Shown here piece after piece: positions 9,645-19,496 of a stretch of DNA of 64,000 nucleotides. The stretch's first letter is position 1. Every line of letters begins with the position of its first letter. Origin of the DNA: Pelagibacteraceae bacterium AG-426-E17 (GTDB taxonomy: Bacteria > Pseudomonadota > Alphaproteobacteria > Pelagibacterales > Pelagibacteraceae); contig QCNP01000001.1 of assembly GCA_003210095.1 (NCBI GenBank), positions 103,501 to 167,500 of the forward strand, given 5' to 3'. The translations under genes were made by a program, and so were the position numbers. The notes beneath the pieces are model-generated. The model had not been told where the DNA came from. It saw only the letters and a program-made list of their open reading frames with translations, and searched no databases.

Positions 9645-11678
9645 ATGATAAATCCTGAATATTTTAATAATTTAAATAACTCTCAAAAAGAGGCAGTTTT
9701 ACATATATCAGGTCCTCTTTTAATAGTTGCAGGAGCAGGCTCAGGCAAGACAAAAGTTCTAACTTCTAGGATTGCGCATATTTTAGATAAGAATAAAGCA
9801 TTTCCTAACGAGATTTTAGCTGTAACTTTCACAAATAAAGCAGCAAGAGAAATGCAAATTCGTGTTACAAAAATTATGGGTAATAAGCAGGTAGGTTTAC
9901 CTTGGCTAGGAACTTTTCACTCAATTTGTGCAAAAATATTGAGACGACATGCCAAAGCAGCAGGTCTAAATCAAAATTTTACAATAATTGACCAAGATGA
10001 TCAAAATAGATTAATAAAAACAATATGTAACTCTGAAAACATTGATATAAAAAAAATATCTCCTAATTATATAATCTCTCTAATTAACAAATGGAAAAAT
10101 AATTCTTGGTATCCTAATGATGTGATTTTAAAGAAAGGAGATGGTCTAGAAAGACAATTACTTAAAATTTATAAAATTTATCAAGAAAAACTATTAAATC
10201 TTAATACATGTGATTTTGGTGATTTAATTCTGCATTGTGTTTCAATTTTTGAAAAAAATATTGACATTAATGAAATGTATTCAAAAAAACTAAAATATAT
10301 TTTGGTAGATGAGTATCAAGATACAAACTTTATTCAAAGTAAATGGTTAAAACTCTTAACGAGGTCCCATGATAATATCTGTTGTGTAGGTGACGATGAC
10401 CAATCTATTTATAGTTGGAGAGGTGCCGAAATTAAAAATTTCCTAGAATTTGATAAAGTTTATAAAAATACTAAAATCATAAGACTTGAAGAAAACTACA
10501 GATCTACCCAAAATATATTGAGTGTTGCCTCAAGTTTAATAAGTAACAACGATAATAGACTAGGTAAAAATTTAAAATCAAACAAAGAAAAAGGTGATTT
10601 AATTAAATTAAATTGTTTTAGGAATGGAAAAGATGAGGCTATTGGAGTATCTGAAATTTTGGAAAAAGACATATCAAAAAAATATAAACTAAATAACGTA
10701 GCAATTTTGGTAAGAGCTATTTTTCAAACAAGAGAATTTGAAGAAAGATTTTTAAAAATAGGTATGCCTTATAGAATAGTTGGTGGTATTAAATTTTATG
10801 AAAGAGCCGAAATAAAGGATTGTATAGCTTACCTTAGGATTGTTAATCAAAATAAAGACGATCTTGCCTTTGAAAGAATAGTAAATGTACCAAAGAGATC
10901 TGTGGGAGATAGTACATTTAAACAAATTTCTGAATATTCAAAAAAAAATAATTTCTCTTTTGAGAAATCATCTAAAAAATTAATCGAACTTAATCAAATA
11001 AAGCCCAAAACTAAGATTGGATTAATTGCTTTCTTAAATTTATTAGAGAAGTGGAGAAATGATTATTTTATAAAAAAAATCAGCCACATTAAGTTGCTTC
11101 AGACTATTTTAGACGAATCTGGATATTCAAATATATTAAAAAATAAAAAAGATTTAGAAAACGAAAATAAATTAGAAAATATTAAAGAATTGATAGTTGC
11201 AATGAAAGAGTTTGATAATTTAGAAAGTTTTTTAGAACATGTGTCGCTAGCAACATCAATAGATCAAGAATGGGATGGGGAAAAAGTAAATCTAATGACA
11301 ATGCACGCGTCTAAGGGTTTGGAATTTGACGCAGTATTTTTACCAGGATGGGAAGAAGGTTTGTTCCCACATCAAAGATCAATAGATGAAAAAGGTCATA
11401 ATGGTTTAGAAGAAGAGAGAAGATTAGCTTATGTGGGAATCACGCGTGCTAAAAAAGTAGCACATATATCTTTCTCGATGAATCGTTTTTATCAAGGTGA
11501 CTGGATTGATAGTATTTCATCAAGATTTATTGATGAACTCCCTGAAAAATTTATTGAGAAGAAAAATAATTACGAAATTATAGATGATGAACCTTTTGAT
11601 TTTAATCAAGATATAGATAATGAGAATAGTGATTATAAAAGTCCTGGCTGGATAAGATATCAAAAAAGAATTAAATGA
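9645..11678 (+). CDS. uvrD: UvrD/PcrA/Rep-type superfamily 1A DNA helicase
   Basis: This 3'-5' DNA helicase acts in repair and replication restart. Helicase motifs are in order: a Q-like LNNSQKEAV; Walker A GAGSGKT (residues 35-41, counted from the GTG at 9630); TFTNKAAREM; Walker B DEYQDTN (about 227-233); DDDQSIYSWRGA; LEENYRST; MTMHASKGLEFD; and YVGITRAKK. The length (677-682 aa) suits UvrD/PcrA. The in-frame GTG at 9630 would add five residues; the ATG at 9645 starts MINPEYFNNLN and looks better. The last 4 bp overlap the next gene (ATGA), so the two are probably translated together. Confidence 0.94.
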   Translation: MINPEYFNNLNNSQKEAVLHISGPLLIVAGAGSGKTKVLTSRIAHILDKNKAFPNEILAVTFTNKAAREMQIRVTKIMGNKQVGLPWLGTFHSICAKILRRHAKAAGLNQNFTIIDQDDQNRLIKTICNSENIDIKKISPNYIISLINKWKNNSWYPNDVILKKGDGLERQLLKIYKIYQEKLLNLNTCDFGDLILHCVSIFEKNIDINEMYSKKLKYILVDEYQDTNFIQSKWLKLLTRSHDNICCVGDDDQSIYSWRGAEIKNFLEFDKVYKNTKIIRLEENYRSTQNILSVASSLISNNDNRLGKNLKSNKEKGDLIKLNCFRNGKDEAIGVSEILEKDISKKYKLNNVAILVRAIFQTREFEERFLKIGMPYRIVGGIKFYERAEIKDCIAYLRIVNQNKDDLAFERIVNVPKRSVGDSTFKQISEYSKKNNFSFEKSSKKLIELNQIKPKTKIGLIAFLNLLEKWRNDYFIKKISHIKLLQTILDESGYSNILKNKKDLENENKLENIKELIVAMKEFDNLESFLEHVSLATSIDQEWDGEKVNLMTMHASKGLEFDAVFLPGWEEGLFPHQRSIDEKGHNGLEEERRLAYVGITRAKKVAHISFSMNRFYQGDWIDSISSRFIDELPEKFIEKKNNYEIIDDEPFDFNQDIDNENSDYKSPGWIRYQKRIK

Positions 11679-13369
11679 TTAAAAAAATTATTAAATTAAG
11701 AGAAAAATTTAAAGAGTATAATATAGATGGTTATATAATTCCTAAAAATGACGAATTTTTTTCTGAATATGATCAAAATGATAGATTAAAAACTATTTCC
11801 AATTTTACAGGGTCGGCTGGCTTCGCAATTATACTAAAAAAAAAAAGTTATCTATTTGTAGATGGTAGGTACACCATACAAGCAAAAATGGAATCTGGAA
11901 AAGAATTTAAAATAATTAGTTATGAAAAAATTTTAAACTGCAAAATATTTAAAAATCTCACGATTGGTATTGATACAAAACTTTTCACCTCGCAACAAAT
12001 AGATAAATTTTTTTCAAAACATAATAGAATTAAGGAATTGAAATTTAATTTGATAGATTTTATATGTTATAAACAAAAAATTAATCATAAGCCCTTTTTT
12101 TCTTTAGACAAAAGTGTAGTCGGTGAAAGCCATCTGAGTAAAATTAAAAAAGTAGCAAACATTTTAAAAGAGAAAAAATCTAATTATTTATTTATCAGTG
12201 CACCCGAAAATGTTGCTTGGTTATTAAATATAAGAGGATACGATAACCCCAATAGTCCAATACCAAACTGTCGTTTATTAATAAGTGATAAAATGGATAT
12301 CTTCTTAATCTCAGAAAAAAAAAAAGCAAAAAATTTAATTAGACAAAAAAAAATTAAGAAAAATAACGTAATTGATTCAAAAAAGTTTCTTTTATTTATC
12401 AATAACTTAGAAAAGGGCAAAATTATTATTGACGATAAAAGTTGTTCAATATTCTTTGAAAATATTTTCAAAAAAAAATTTACAATAATAGGAAAACAAG
12501 ATCCGATTTATTTAATGAAATCTATTAAAAATAAGACTGAAATAAGTAATATGATTAAATGTCATGTTTCAGATGGTGTCGCTCTAACCAAATTTTTATA
12601 TTGGATAAAAAAAATAAATAAAAAAAAAATCAATGAATTTCAAGCCCAGACCAAGTTGGAAAATTTTAGAAAGAAAAATAAAAATTATTTATTTCCAAGT
12701 TTTAATACAATTGCTGGTGCTGGCAAAAATGGTGCAATTATCCATTACAGAGTGGATAAGTTAAAAGCAAAACAAATTAATAAAAATGATATTTTTTTAT
12801 GTGATTCTGGTGGTCAGTACAAGTTTGGTACCACAGATGTGACAAGAACAATCTGTTTTTCGAAACCTAAAAATTATATCAGAAATATTTTTACAAATGT
12901 TTTAAAAGGTCATATTGCGGTAGCAACCGCAGATCTAAACAGATTTTATAACGGTAAATTAATTGACCCCCTTGCCAGAAAATATCTTAAAAAAATTGGT
13001 TTGGATTACAAGCACGGCACTGGGCATGGTGTAGGCTTTTTTCTGAATGTACATGAAGGACCTCAATCAATATCTAAGTTTAATGATGTGAATTTTAAAG
13101 AAGGGATGATAATCAGTAATGAACCCGGATTTTATAAAAAAAATAATTTTGGGATTAGAATTGAAAATTTAGTTTATGTCAAAAAATTAAATAGAAAATT
13201 AATTTTCCAAAATCTTACTTTAGCACCAATAGACAAAGATTTGATTAATTTTGATAAATTACAAAAAAAAGAAAAAGATTATTTATTTAAATATCATGTA
13301 GAAGTTAGAAATAAATTGTCAAATTTCTTAAATAAAAATGAGAAAAAGTGGTTAGCTTCTTTTATTTAA
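11675..13369 (+). CDS. pepP: Xaa-Pro aminopeptidase (M24B, aminopeptidase P)
   Basis: This cytoplasmic metallopeptidase removes N-terminal residues before proline. The 564-residue length suits the three-domain form, with two creatinase-like N-terminal domains and a pita-bread catalytic domain. Dimetal ligands are visible: Asp377 in CDSGGQY, the second Asp in GTTDVTRT, His451 in GHGVGFF, Glu483 in NEPGFY, and Glu in GIRIENLV. It starts at an ATGA overlap with the helicase gene and ends with an 18-bp tail-to-tail overlap with ligA. Confidence 0.9.
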   Translation: MIKKIIKLREKFKEYNIDGYIIPKNDEFFSEYDQNDRLKTISNFTGSAGFAIILKKKSYLFVDGRYTIQAKMESGKEFKIISYEKILNCKIFKNLTIGIDTKLFTSQQIDKFFSKHNRIKELKFNLIDFICYKQKINHKPFFSLDKSVVGESHLSKIKKVANILKEKKSNYLFISAPENVAWLLNIRGYDNPNSPIPNCRLLISDKMDIFLISEKKKAKNLIRQKKIKKNNVIDSKKFLLFINNLEKGKIIIDDKSCSIFFENIFKKKFTIIGKQDPIYLMKSIKNKTEISNMIKCHVSDGVALTKFLYWIKKINKKKINEFQAQTKLENFRKKNKNYLFPSFNTIAGAGKNGAIIHYRVDKLKAKQINKNDIFLCDSGGQYKFGTTDVTRTICFSKPKNYIRNIFTNVLKGHIAVATADLNRFYNGKLIDPLARKYLKKIGLDYKHGTGHGVGFFLNVHEGPQSISKFNDVNFKEGMIISNEPGFYKKNNFGIRIENLVYVKKLNRKLIFQNLTLAPIDKDLINFDKLQKKEKDYLFKYHVEVRNKLSNFLNKNEKKWLASFI

Positions 13370-15373
13370 CAATTTTAGCCACTGGTCCTGACTCAAAATT
13401 TCAATACCAAGTTCTTTAGCATGTTCAATTTTTCTTTTTGTTGGTTTTTCTCCTATAATTAGATAATCAAGCTTTTTAGATACATTGCTTATTATCGAGC
13501 CTGAATTTTGCTCAATTAATGACTTTGCCTCAGCTCTACTCATTCTATCGAGTTTGCCAGTAAGCATAAATGTTTTATTTTTTAAAAGCCCATTTTTTTT
13601 TAAATTAATACTGTCTTTGACGGACAGGATTTTATTAAGCTCATTAAGAACATTCAAATTTGTATTGTTATTAAAAAAATTTTTAATTGATTTAATTTGA
13701 GTTTCTCCAATACCATCAATATTTAACAATTCATTATAATTATTGTTTTTAGGAAATTCTAAAAAATTTTTTATACTTTTAATATGTCTTGCTATTAACT
13801 TTGCATTTTCTAATCCAATGTGTCTTATACCCAATGCGTAAATAAATCTATCTAAAGAAATATTCTTTCGCTGATCTATGGAGTATTTTAAATTTGAGGC
13901 AGACTGAATGCCCCAACCTTCAAAGTTCTTTATTTTGCTGTAATCTAAATTAAATATATCCTGAGGTAGCCTAATTAATTTTAAGTCCCAAAAATTTTCA
14001 ACTATCTTTTTTCCAAATCCCTCTATATTTAAAGCCTCCTTGGAGACAAAATGTTTAAGTCTCTCTTTTGCCATTTTATCACAATCAAATCCTTTATCTG
14101 GACATCTTCTGACTGCATCAAATTTTTTTGTAATTTTATTATACTCTTTTATAGTTTCATAACCACAAGGACACTTTGTTGGAAAAATAAATTTTTTAGA
14201 ATCTTTTTTTCTTTTTTCTTTATTTACTGCGATTACATGAGGTATTACATCACCAGCCCTTTCAATAGTTGCTATATCACCTTCTCTTATATCCTTTCTA
14301 TGAATTTCATCTTCATTATGCAAGGTTGCATTCGAAACTACTACTCCACCTATATTAATTGGCTTTATTTTTGCGACTGGAGTAAGTGCGCCCGTCCTAC
14401 CAACCTGGATTTCTATACTTAAAATTTTCGATATAGCACTATTTGCTGAAAACTTATGAGCTATTGCCCATCTTGGTGCATTAGCAACATTCCCTAAACG
14501 TTTTTGAAGATTGAAATCATTAACTTTATATACAATACCATCAATATCAAAATCCAAATCATCTCTTTTTTTTTCAATTGAATTGTAATTTTCAATTAAG
14601 TTATTAATACCAACTATTTTTTTGTTTAAATGATTTACTTTAAAACCCCATTTTTCTAAATTTTTAAGAAAATCACTTTGAGACTTTATTTTCATATTTT
14701 TTTCATAGCCAAATGTATAAGCAATAAATTTTAAAGGTATTTTTTTAGTTTCTGAAGGGTCCTTTTGACGTAAAGAACCTGAGGCAGCGTTTCTAGGATT
14801 TGCAAACTTGTTAGATAATTTTTTAAAATCAGAATTCTTGATGAATACCTCGCCTCTAATATCAATATCTTTTGGAAAATCTTTTTTTTGAATATTTTGT
14901 GGAATATCTTTAATAGTCTTAAGATTTTCTGTAATAACTTCACCTTCTTTACCATCTCCTCTCGATAATCCTGTTATGAACTTGCCATTTTTGTAGATTA
15001 GAGATGCTGAAATACCATCTATTTTAGGTTCTGCGCTATATTCAATTTTAAAATTTTTACTTTCGTTTAGATAATTAATTATTCTTTTTTGAAAGTTTTC
15101 TAAATCATCTCTATCAAAGGCATTTGACAAGGAAAGCATTGGAACTCTATGTTTGTCTTTTTTAAAATTTTTTGAAGGTTTAAAACCAACAATTAAGCTT
15201 GGTGAATTTGGACTTTTGAAATTATATTTTTTTTCAAGTTCTATTATTTCTTTTTTCAAATTATCAAATTGTTGATCCGTAACTAAGGGACTATTTTTTT
15301 GATAGTAATGCTCGCTATATTTATTTAAAAGTTTGATTTTGTCTATGTAAACTGTCTTTAAAGAACTTTTCAT
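13352..15373 (-). CDS. ligA: NAD+-dependent DNA ligase LigA
   Basis: This enzyme seals nicks in DNA using NAD+. The 673-residue length and domain order fit LigA: an N-terminal Ia/adenylation domain with the catalytic KxDG motif (Lys117 in AEPKIDG), an OB fold, a four-cysteine zinc finger (about residues 400-430, CPCGYE ... RRCPDKGFDC), HhH repeats and a C-terminal BRCT domain (from about residue 595, GLLKNKTFMLTGKLDRM). It is the last gene of the long minus-strand cluster and sits 2 bp behind bamD. In relatives recN usually separates the two; it is absent here. Confidence 0.97.
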   Translation of the reverse strand: MKSSLKTVYIDKIKLLNKYSEHYYQKNSPLVTDQQFDNLKKEIIELEKKYNFKSPNSPSLIVGFKPSKNFKKDKHRVPMLSLSNAFDRDDLENFQKRIINYLNESKNFKIEYSAEPKIDGISASLIYKNGKFITGLSRGDGKEGEVITENLKTIKDIPQNIQKKDFPKDIDIRGEVFIKNSDFKKLSNKFANPRNAASGSLRQKDPSETKKIPLKFIAYTFGYEKNMKIKSQSDFLKNLEKWGFKVNHLNKKIVGINNLIENYNSIEKKRDDLDFDIDGIVYKVNDFNLQKRLGNVANAPRWAIAHKFSANSAISKILSIEIQVGRTGALTPVAKIKPINIGGVVVSNATLHNEDEIHRKDIREGDIATIERAGDVIPHVIAVNKEKRKKDSKKFIFPTKCPCGYETIKEYNKITKKFDAVRRCPDKGFDCDKMAKERLKHFVSKEALNIEGFGKKIVENFWDLKLIRLPQDIFNLDYSKIKNFEGWGIQSASNLKYSIDQRKNISLDRFIYALGIRHIGLENAKLIARHIKSIKNFLEFPKNNNYNELLNIDGIGETQIKSIKNFFNNNTNLNVLNELNKILSVKDSINLKKNGLLKNKTFMLTGKLDRMSRAEAKSLIEQNSGSIISNVSKKLDYLIIGEKPTKRKIEHAKELGIEILSQDQWLKLLNKRS

Positions 15374-15375
15374 AT

Positions 15376-16206
15376 TTATTTTAAAAGCCTTTTGAATTTT
15401 TTAAATATACCTTCCTTCTCTTTTTTTAATTCATTTTTTGTCATATATTTTTTATTGAATATTTTATAACTTTTTTCATACCATTCGCTAGATTGATAAT
15501 TATAACCTAATAAAGAAGCATATTTTTTTGCCTCATTTTCTAATCCAATATTGTAATGAAGTTCTACTAGTCTGTGCAAAGCCTCATCTATATATATTGT
15601 TTCTTCATAATTATTCACAACATTTTTATAACGATTGATTGCTGCCGCCCACTTTTTTTTTTTTATATAATGAAAACCAATATACATCTCTTTTGACGCT
15701 AAATAATCTTGTATTAAATCTAATTTATATGATGCATCTAACGCAAAATCAGTGTCTGGATAATTTTTAACAATGAATTTAAATTTGTCTTCAGCCATTA
15801 CCAGTGGCTCAAGGTCTTTTTTTTCATCTACAATTTTCTCATAATAAACCATTCCTAATAAGTAATGAGCATATGGAACATTTATATTATTTGGATACAC
15901 TTTAAGAAATCGTTTAAGCTCAAATTCAGCGTCATAATAATAATCTTGAGAATAATATGCATAGGCAGCCATTAAAGCTGATTTAGGAGCCCAAATAGAT
16001 TGTGGATATAACAATTCAGCCTCATTGAATTTTTTTGCAGCAAAAAGAACATCACCTTTATTTAATTCATCATAGCCTTCTTCAAAAGCTTCTATCATTT
16101 GAGTTTCTATATTTTTTTCAGTTATTACTGAAACTTTATCTTTTTTTGTGCATGACAAAATGGAAATTAATAAAAGAATAGAAATAAAATTAACAAATCT
16201 TTTCAT
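15376..16206 (-). CDS. bamD: Outer-membrane assembly lipoprotein BamD
   Basis: This is a lipoprotein component of the BAM complex that inserts beta-barrel proteins into the outer membrane. The signal peptide ends in a lipobox (SILSC), giving Cys19 as the acylated residue. The mature part consists of about five TPR-like helical hairpins (for example YDELNKGDVLFAAKKFNEAE and YYDAEFELKRFLKVYP). The 276-residue length is normal. It lies between lpxC and ligA, as in other alphaproteobacteria. Confidence 0.92.
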   Translation of the reverse strand: MKRFVNFISILLLISILSCTKKDKVSVITEKNIETQMIEAFEEGYDELNKGDVLFAAKKFNEAELLYPQSIWAPKSALMAAYAYYSQDYYYDAEFELKRFLKVYPNNINVPYAHYLLGMVYYEKIVDEKKDLEPLVMAEDKFKFIVKNYPDTDFALDASYKLDLIQDYLASKEMYIGFHYIKKKKWAAAINRYKNVVNNYEETIYIDEALHRLVELHYNIGLENEAKKYASLLGYNYQSSEWYEKSYKIFNKKYMTKNELKKEKEGIFKKFKRLLK

Positions 16207-16243
16207 AATTGAATCAATATAAGTATTTTAATTTAACTTATAT

Positions 16244-17164
16244 TTAAGCAATAGATTTTAAAATATTTTTGTTTAAAAAGGAATGCGGAATGTTCTTTTC
16301 CTTAAGCTCGATTATTGAAAAATTGTCATTATTACCAAGTAATTTTCTCAATCCAAGATTAGTAACATTATGTCCACCCTGCACAGATGTTATTCTTCCA
16401 ACCATTTTGTAACCTGCGAGATATATGTCTCCAAGACAATCTAAAATTTTGTGATTTACAAACTCTTTTTTATTTCTTAGTTTTTCCGTATTTAATATTT
16501 CATTATCTTTAACTACTATCGCATTATCTAAACTCCCACCTTTTGCAAGATCCATTTTTTTTAATTTTTCGATATCCTCGTATAAACAAAATGTTCTTGA
16601 ATTAAATATTGGATTTAGATCATCCATATATACATTTACTTTATTTCTTTGGCTTGAAATTAATTTATTTTTATAGTTAATTTCAAAATCAATCTCTAAA
16701 CTAATCTTGTTAGGTTCAAATTTTATTTTTTTTTCGCCATCTATAAATTCAACACTTTTTTCAATTTTTATTATCCTTATAGGATTATCGCTTATTTCCA
16801 AACCGCATTTATCAATCTCTTCAACAAAATTTTTTGAGGAACCATCCATGATGGGTAATTCTTCAGAATTTATATCTATTAATAAATTGTCAATACCTTT
16901 TCCATATAAAGCAGCCATTAAATGTTCTATTGTTGACACACTGCAACCAGTCTCATTTTCAATTCTTGTGCAATATGATGCGCTAGAAACATTAAAAACA
17001 GAAGGGTAAATAATATTATTATCTCTCACATCTGATCTTTTAAAAACAATGCCTGTATTAGCTTCAGCTGGCATTAGATTCATAATAACTTTTTTTCCAG
17101 TGTGTAAGCCTATTCCACTAAATGATATAGGTTTTACAATAGTTTTTTGCTTTAATACAGACAT
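16244..17164 (-). CDS. lpxC: UDP-3-O-acyl-N-acetylglucosamine deacetylase
   Basis: This zinc enzyme carries out the committed step of lipid A synthesis. The signatures are SFSGIGLHTGKKV at residues 14-26, zinc ligand His81 in TIEHLMAALYG, the HKILDCLGD pair (His and Asp ligands, about residue 240) and GGHNVTN near the C-terminus (catalytic His). The 306-residue length is normal. It has its own possible promoter, and its presence shows that the organism makes lipid A-based LPS, consistent with the glycan island downstream. Confidence 0.97.
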   Translation of the reverse strand: MSVLKQKTIVKPISFSGIGLHTGKKVIMNLMPAEANTGIVFKRSDVRDNNIIYPSVFNVSSASYCTRIENETGCSVSTIEHLMAALYGKGIDNLLIDINSEELPIMDGSSKNFVEEIDKCGLEISDNPIRIIKIEKSVEFIDGEKKIKFEPNKISLEIDFEINYKNKLISSQRNKVNVYMDDLNPIFNSRTFCLYEDIEKLKKMDLAKGGSLDNAIVVKDNEILNTEKLRNKKEFVNHKILDCLGDIYLAGYKMVGRITSVQGGHNVTNLGLRKLLGNNDNFSIIELKEKNIPHSFLNKNILKSIA

Positions 17165-17187
17165 AGGGCTCTTATAAATCTGTATTT

Positions 17188-17216
17188 AAATTAATAAAAA
17201 ACAAGTAATGTTACAA
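17188..17216 (-). promoter_or_regulatory. Possible promoter upstream of lpxC
   Basis: Minus-strand TTGTAA (17211-17216), 17-bp spacer and TAATTT (17188-17193) lie in the only sizeable gap (65 bp) between ftsQ-ftsA and lpxC. This could let lpxC-bamD-ligA be expressed apart from the division genes. Confidence 0.35.
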
Positions 17217-17229
17217 AACAATACAATTG

Positions 17230-17937
17230 TTAATCAAATAAATTGAATATTTTGTCGTATAAACCTCTATTTTTGTCGATATTTTCAATTATTTCAACCT
17301 CTGACAAGCTGCTCTCCTCTAAAGCTTTTTTGGCAGCAATACAATCTGAAATATCAGTTTTAGATGCAAATTTTTTTGAATATTCTGAAGACATAATTTG
17401 TGTTAACTGAATATTGCAAGCTTTGAATAAATTTTGAACTTTTATAAAAAAACTTTTCTCTAAGCAAAAAAAATCTATTTCAAAAATTATTTCATCTGAT
17501 TTTATATCATTCGGAAATTTAAAGTATTCTTTTCCATTTACAATATATTTGCTAATTAAAATGTGCAAAATTTTTATTTTTTTAATGTTATTAACAAATT
17601 CATTTATACCTCCTTTTAAAAACTTGGGTATATCCTGAATATCTAATTTTTTTTTATCAAATAAACTTTTATAACAAACTGTTATTTTTTCTAATTTTTT
17701 TGATTGTATTGTTAATATTCCATTAGATATAAGTATTCTATTATCTTTCTCAAAAGTTTTAATGTTATTATAAAGTAAATTTTTTATTACATTAAAATTC
17801 AGATCATTTTCAAACCGATCTGGAAATTGAAAATTGGAGCATTTTTTTAAAATACCGTTTTTTGAATTAAACAAGCAAATAGAAATTTGATCTCCTGATA
17901 AACTAAAAAATAATTCATTTTTACTGTTATTGCTCAT
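17230..17937 (-). CDS. ftsA: Reduced FtsA-like division protein (lacks domain 2)
   Basis: The gene occupies the ftsA slot after ftsQ but encodes only 235 aa, against about 420 for FtsA. Residues about 10-65 resemble subdomain 1A but lack the phosphate-1 loop (FFSLSGDQISICLF in place of GLDIGTSK). Residues about 70-195 align in order with subdomain 1C: ILHILISKYIVNGKEYFKFP corresponds to the 'LHVIPQEYxIDxQEGIKNP' region and VQNLFKACNIQLTQIM to 'VKAVERCGLKVDQLI'. The phosphate-2 DIGGGTxD motif and all of domain 2 are missing. The C-terminus (NRGLYDKIFNLFD) still looks like the amphipathic membrane-targeting helix. If functional, it could tether FtsZ to the membrane without actin-like polymerisation. 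It overlaps ftsQ by 11 bp. The FtsA origin is inferred from position and partial similarity. Confidence 0.62.
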   Translation of the reverse strand: MSNNSKNELFFSLSGDQISICLFNSKNGILKKCSNFQFPDRFENDLNFNVIKNLLYNNIKTFEKDNRILISNGILTIQSKKLEKITVCYKSLFDKKKLDIQDIPKFLKGGINEFVNNIKKIKILHILISKYIVNGKEYFKFPNDIKSDEIIFEIDFFCLEKSFFIKVQNLFKACNIQLTQIMSSEYSKKFASKTDISDCIAAKKALEESSLSEVEIIENIDKNRGLYDKIFNLFD

Positions 17938-18604
17938 TTTTAATAATTTTATTATTTATTCTTAAATCAATAATTTTTGCGTCAACAAAATTATTATCTT
18001 GTAAAATTTTGTAAGCATATTCAAGTATACTATCATTGTAATTAATGGGGAACTTTATTACTTTTTTATCATTTAGATTTAAATCAAATCTATTACTTTT
18101 AAAAAAAGTGATACTTTTGATATTTTTTGAATTTAAACTTGATTTTTTTAAAGTTTTTAAAAGTCTAAATATTTGATCAATATTTGATGATCCATAAACT
18201 TTAAGTAAATTACTATAATCTTGCTTTGCCTTAAGAATTTTACCATTATCTCCTAGAAATATTTCTTTACCATTATCTAAAATTATACAAATAGGTTTTG
18301 ACTCAGTAATTGTTATTTCAAGGCTGTTGGGATACAATTTTTTAACATTAAAGTTTTTAACATCATTGTTTTTATCAAAATAATTGTAAATATTGTCTTT
18401 TAAAAAAAAAATATTTTCTCCTAACAGAAAATTTAAATTAGATTCAACTTTAAGATTTTTATCATTAGACATTCCGTTAACAACAATATTTTTAATTTTA
18501 AAAAAATTACTAATGTTCAAATTGTAGTTATTTATGGATGATAATAGGAAAATTAAAAAAATATAAAAAGTAATTAACTTTTTATTACCTAACTTTTGAT
18601 GCAT
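17927..18604 (-). CDS. ftsQ: Cell division protein FtsQ
   Basis: This is a bitopic inner-membrane protein of the divisome that binds FtsB/FtsL. It is 225 aa, with a short N-terminus, one membrane helix (about residues 10-27), a POTRA domain starting at FKIKNIVVNGMSN, and the beta domain with LYPNSLEITITESKPICII. The position between ddl and the ftsA-like gene is canonical. It overlaps ddl by 20 bp and the ftsA-like gene by 11 bp, consistent with translational coupling. Confidence 0.85.
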   Translation of the reverse strand: MHQKLGNKKLITFYIFLIFLLSSINNYNLNISNFFKIKNIVVNGMSNDKNLKVESNLNFLLGENIFFLKDNIYNYFDKNNDVKNFNVKKLYPNSLEITITESKPICIILDNGKEIFLGDNGKILKAKQDYSNLLKVYGSSNIDQIFRLLKTLKKSSLNSKNIKSITFFKSNRFDLNLNDKKVIKFPINYNDSILEYAYKILQDNNFVDAKIIDLRINNKIIKNEQ

Positions 18605-19496
18605 CTTTAATTATCCAATTGATCAAAGATTTAAAATTCATACCTTTATATGCTGCAATTTCTGGTACTAGAGACAAATTAGTCATACCAGGCTGAGTAT
18701 TAACTTCTAATAAATAAAACTTATTTCTGTAAAATTTAAAATCTGACCTTGTAATTCCTCTACAAAAAAGAAGATTATGTGCTTTTAATGCAATTTTCAT
18801 TAACTCATTATATTTTTTAGAATTTATTTTAGCAGGCATTATATGCTCTGTTTTGGCACTTAAATTGTATTTAGCTTTATAATCATAAAATTTTCTTTTT
18901 GGTTTTAACTCGATTGCACCTAATTTTTTTTTTCCCATAATCGCAGCCTGTATCTCCCTACCTGGTATAAATTCCTCGACTAGTATTTCACTGTAATTTT
19001 TCATTTTTTTGAGATTTTTTAATAAATTATTTTTGTTGCATATATAAACATCAAAACTTGATCCTTCATTCAAAGGTTTAATAACAACATTAGAATTAAA
19101 TATTTTTTTTATTTTTTTTATTTTTAAATTAATATTTTCATTTTTTAATATGATAAATTTAGGTGTTAAAATATCGTTTTTAATAAATATATATTTAGAT
19201 AATTCCTTATCCATTGCTAACATTGATGATAATACACCAGAATGAGTATATTTAACATTAAGCGATTCAAAAATTGACTGAATATAACCGTCTTCTCCAA
19301 ACCTGCCATGTAAAGCGTTAAAAATTACATTTGGTCTAAAAGTTTTTACAAACCTAAAAAAATTTTGGTCAGGCTCACAGAATTTTACATTATACATTTT
19401 TTTTATTGATTTAATTACAGCTTTAGAAGTTTTTAAACTTATAATTCTTTCTTTTGAATAACCACCCCCGACAACTAAAATTTTTTTTTTCATCAT
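18585..19496 (-). CDS. ddl: D-alanine--D-alanine ligase
   Basis: This cytoplasmic ATP-grasp enzyme makes the D-Ala-D-Ala dipeptide for peptidoglycan. It is 303 aa, like DdlB. Visible motifs are the N-terminal GGGYSKERIISLKT, NALHGRFGEDG, NVVIKPLNEGSSFDV (ATP-grasp lysine), and LLEVNTQPGMTNLSLVP (metal ligands Glu and Asn near the C-terminus). Its start overlaps murB by 4 bp, and its product feeds the MurF half of the fusion encoded upstream in the same cluster. Confidence 0.95.
   Translation of the reverse strand: MMKKKILVVGGGYSKERIISLKTSKAVIKSIKKMYNVKFCEPDQNFFRFVKTFRPNVIFNALHGRFGEDGYIQSIFESLNVKYTHSGVLSSMLAMDKELSKYIFIKNDILTPKFIILKNENINLKIKKIKKIFNSNVVIKPLNEGSSFDVYICNKNNLLKNLKKMKNYSEILVEEFIPGREIQAAIMGKKKLGAIELKPKRKFYDYKAKYNLSAKTEHIMPAKINSKKYNELMKIALKAHNLLFCRGITRSDFKFYRNKFYLLEVNTQPGMTNLSLVPEIAAYKGMNFKSLINWIIKDASKVR

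Noticed and set aside
14051..14422. 123-codon plus-strand open frame inside ligA
   Set aside because: It is a shadow of ligA; the translation is Phe/Ile/Cys-rich without domains, whereas ligA is conserved throughout.
17165..17937. Idea that the short ftsA is a frameshifted full-length gene
   Set aside because: Only 65 bp separate it from lpxC, so there is no room for domain 2, and the C-terminus already ends in an anchor-like helix.
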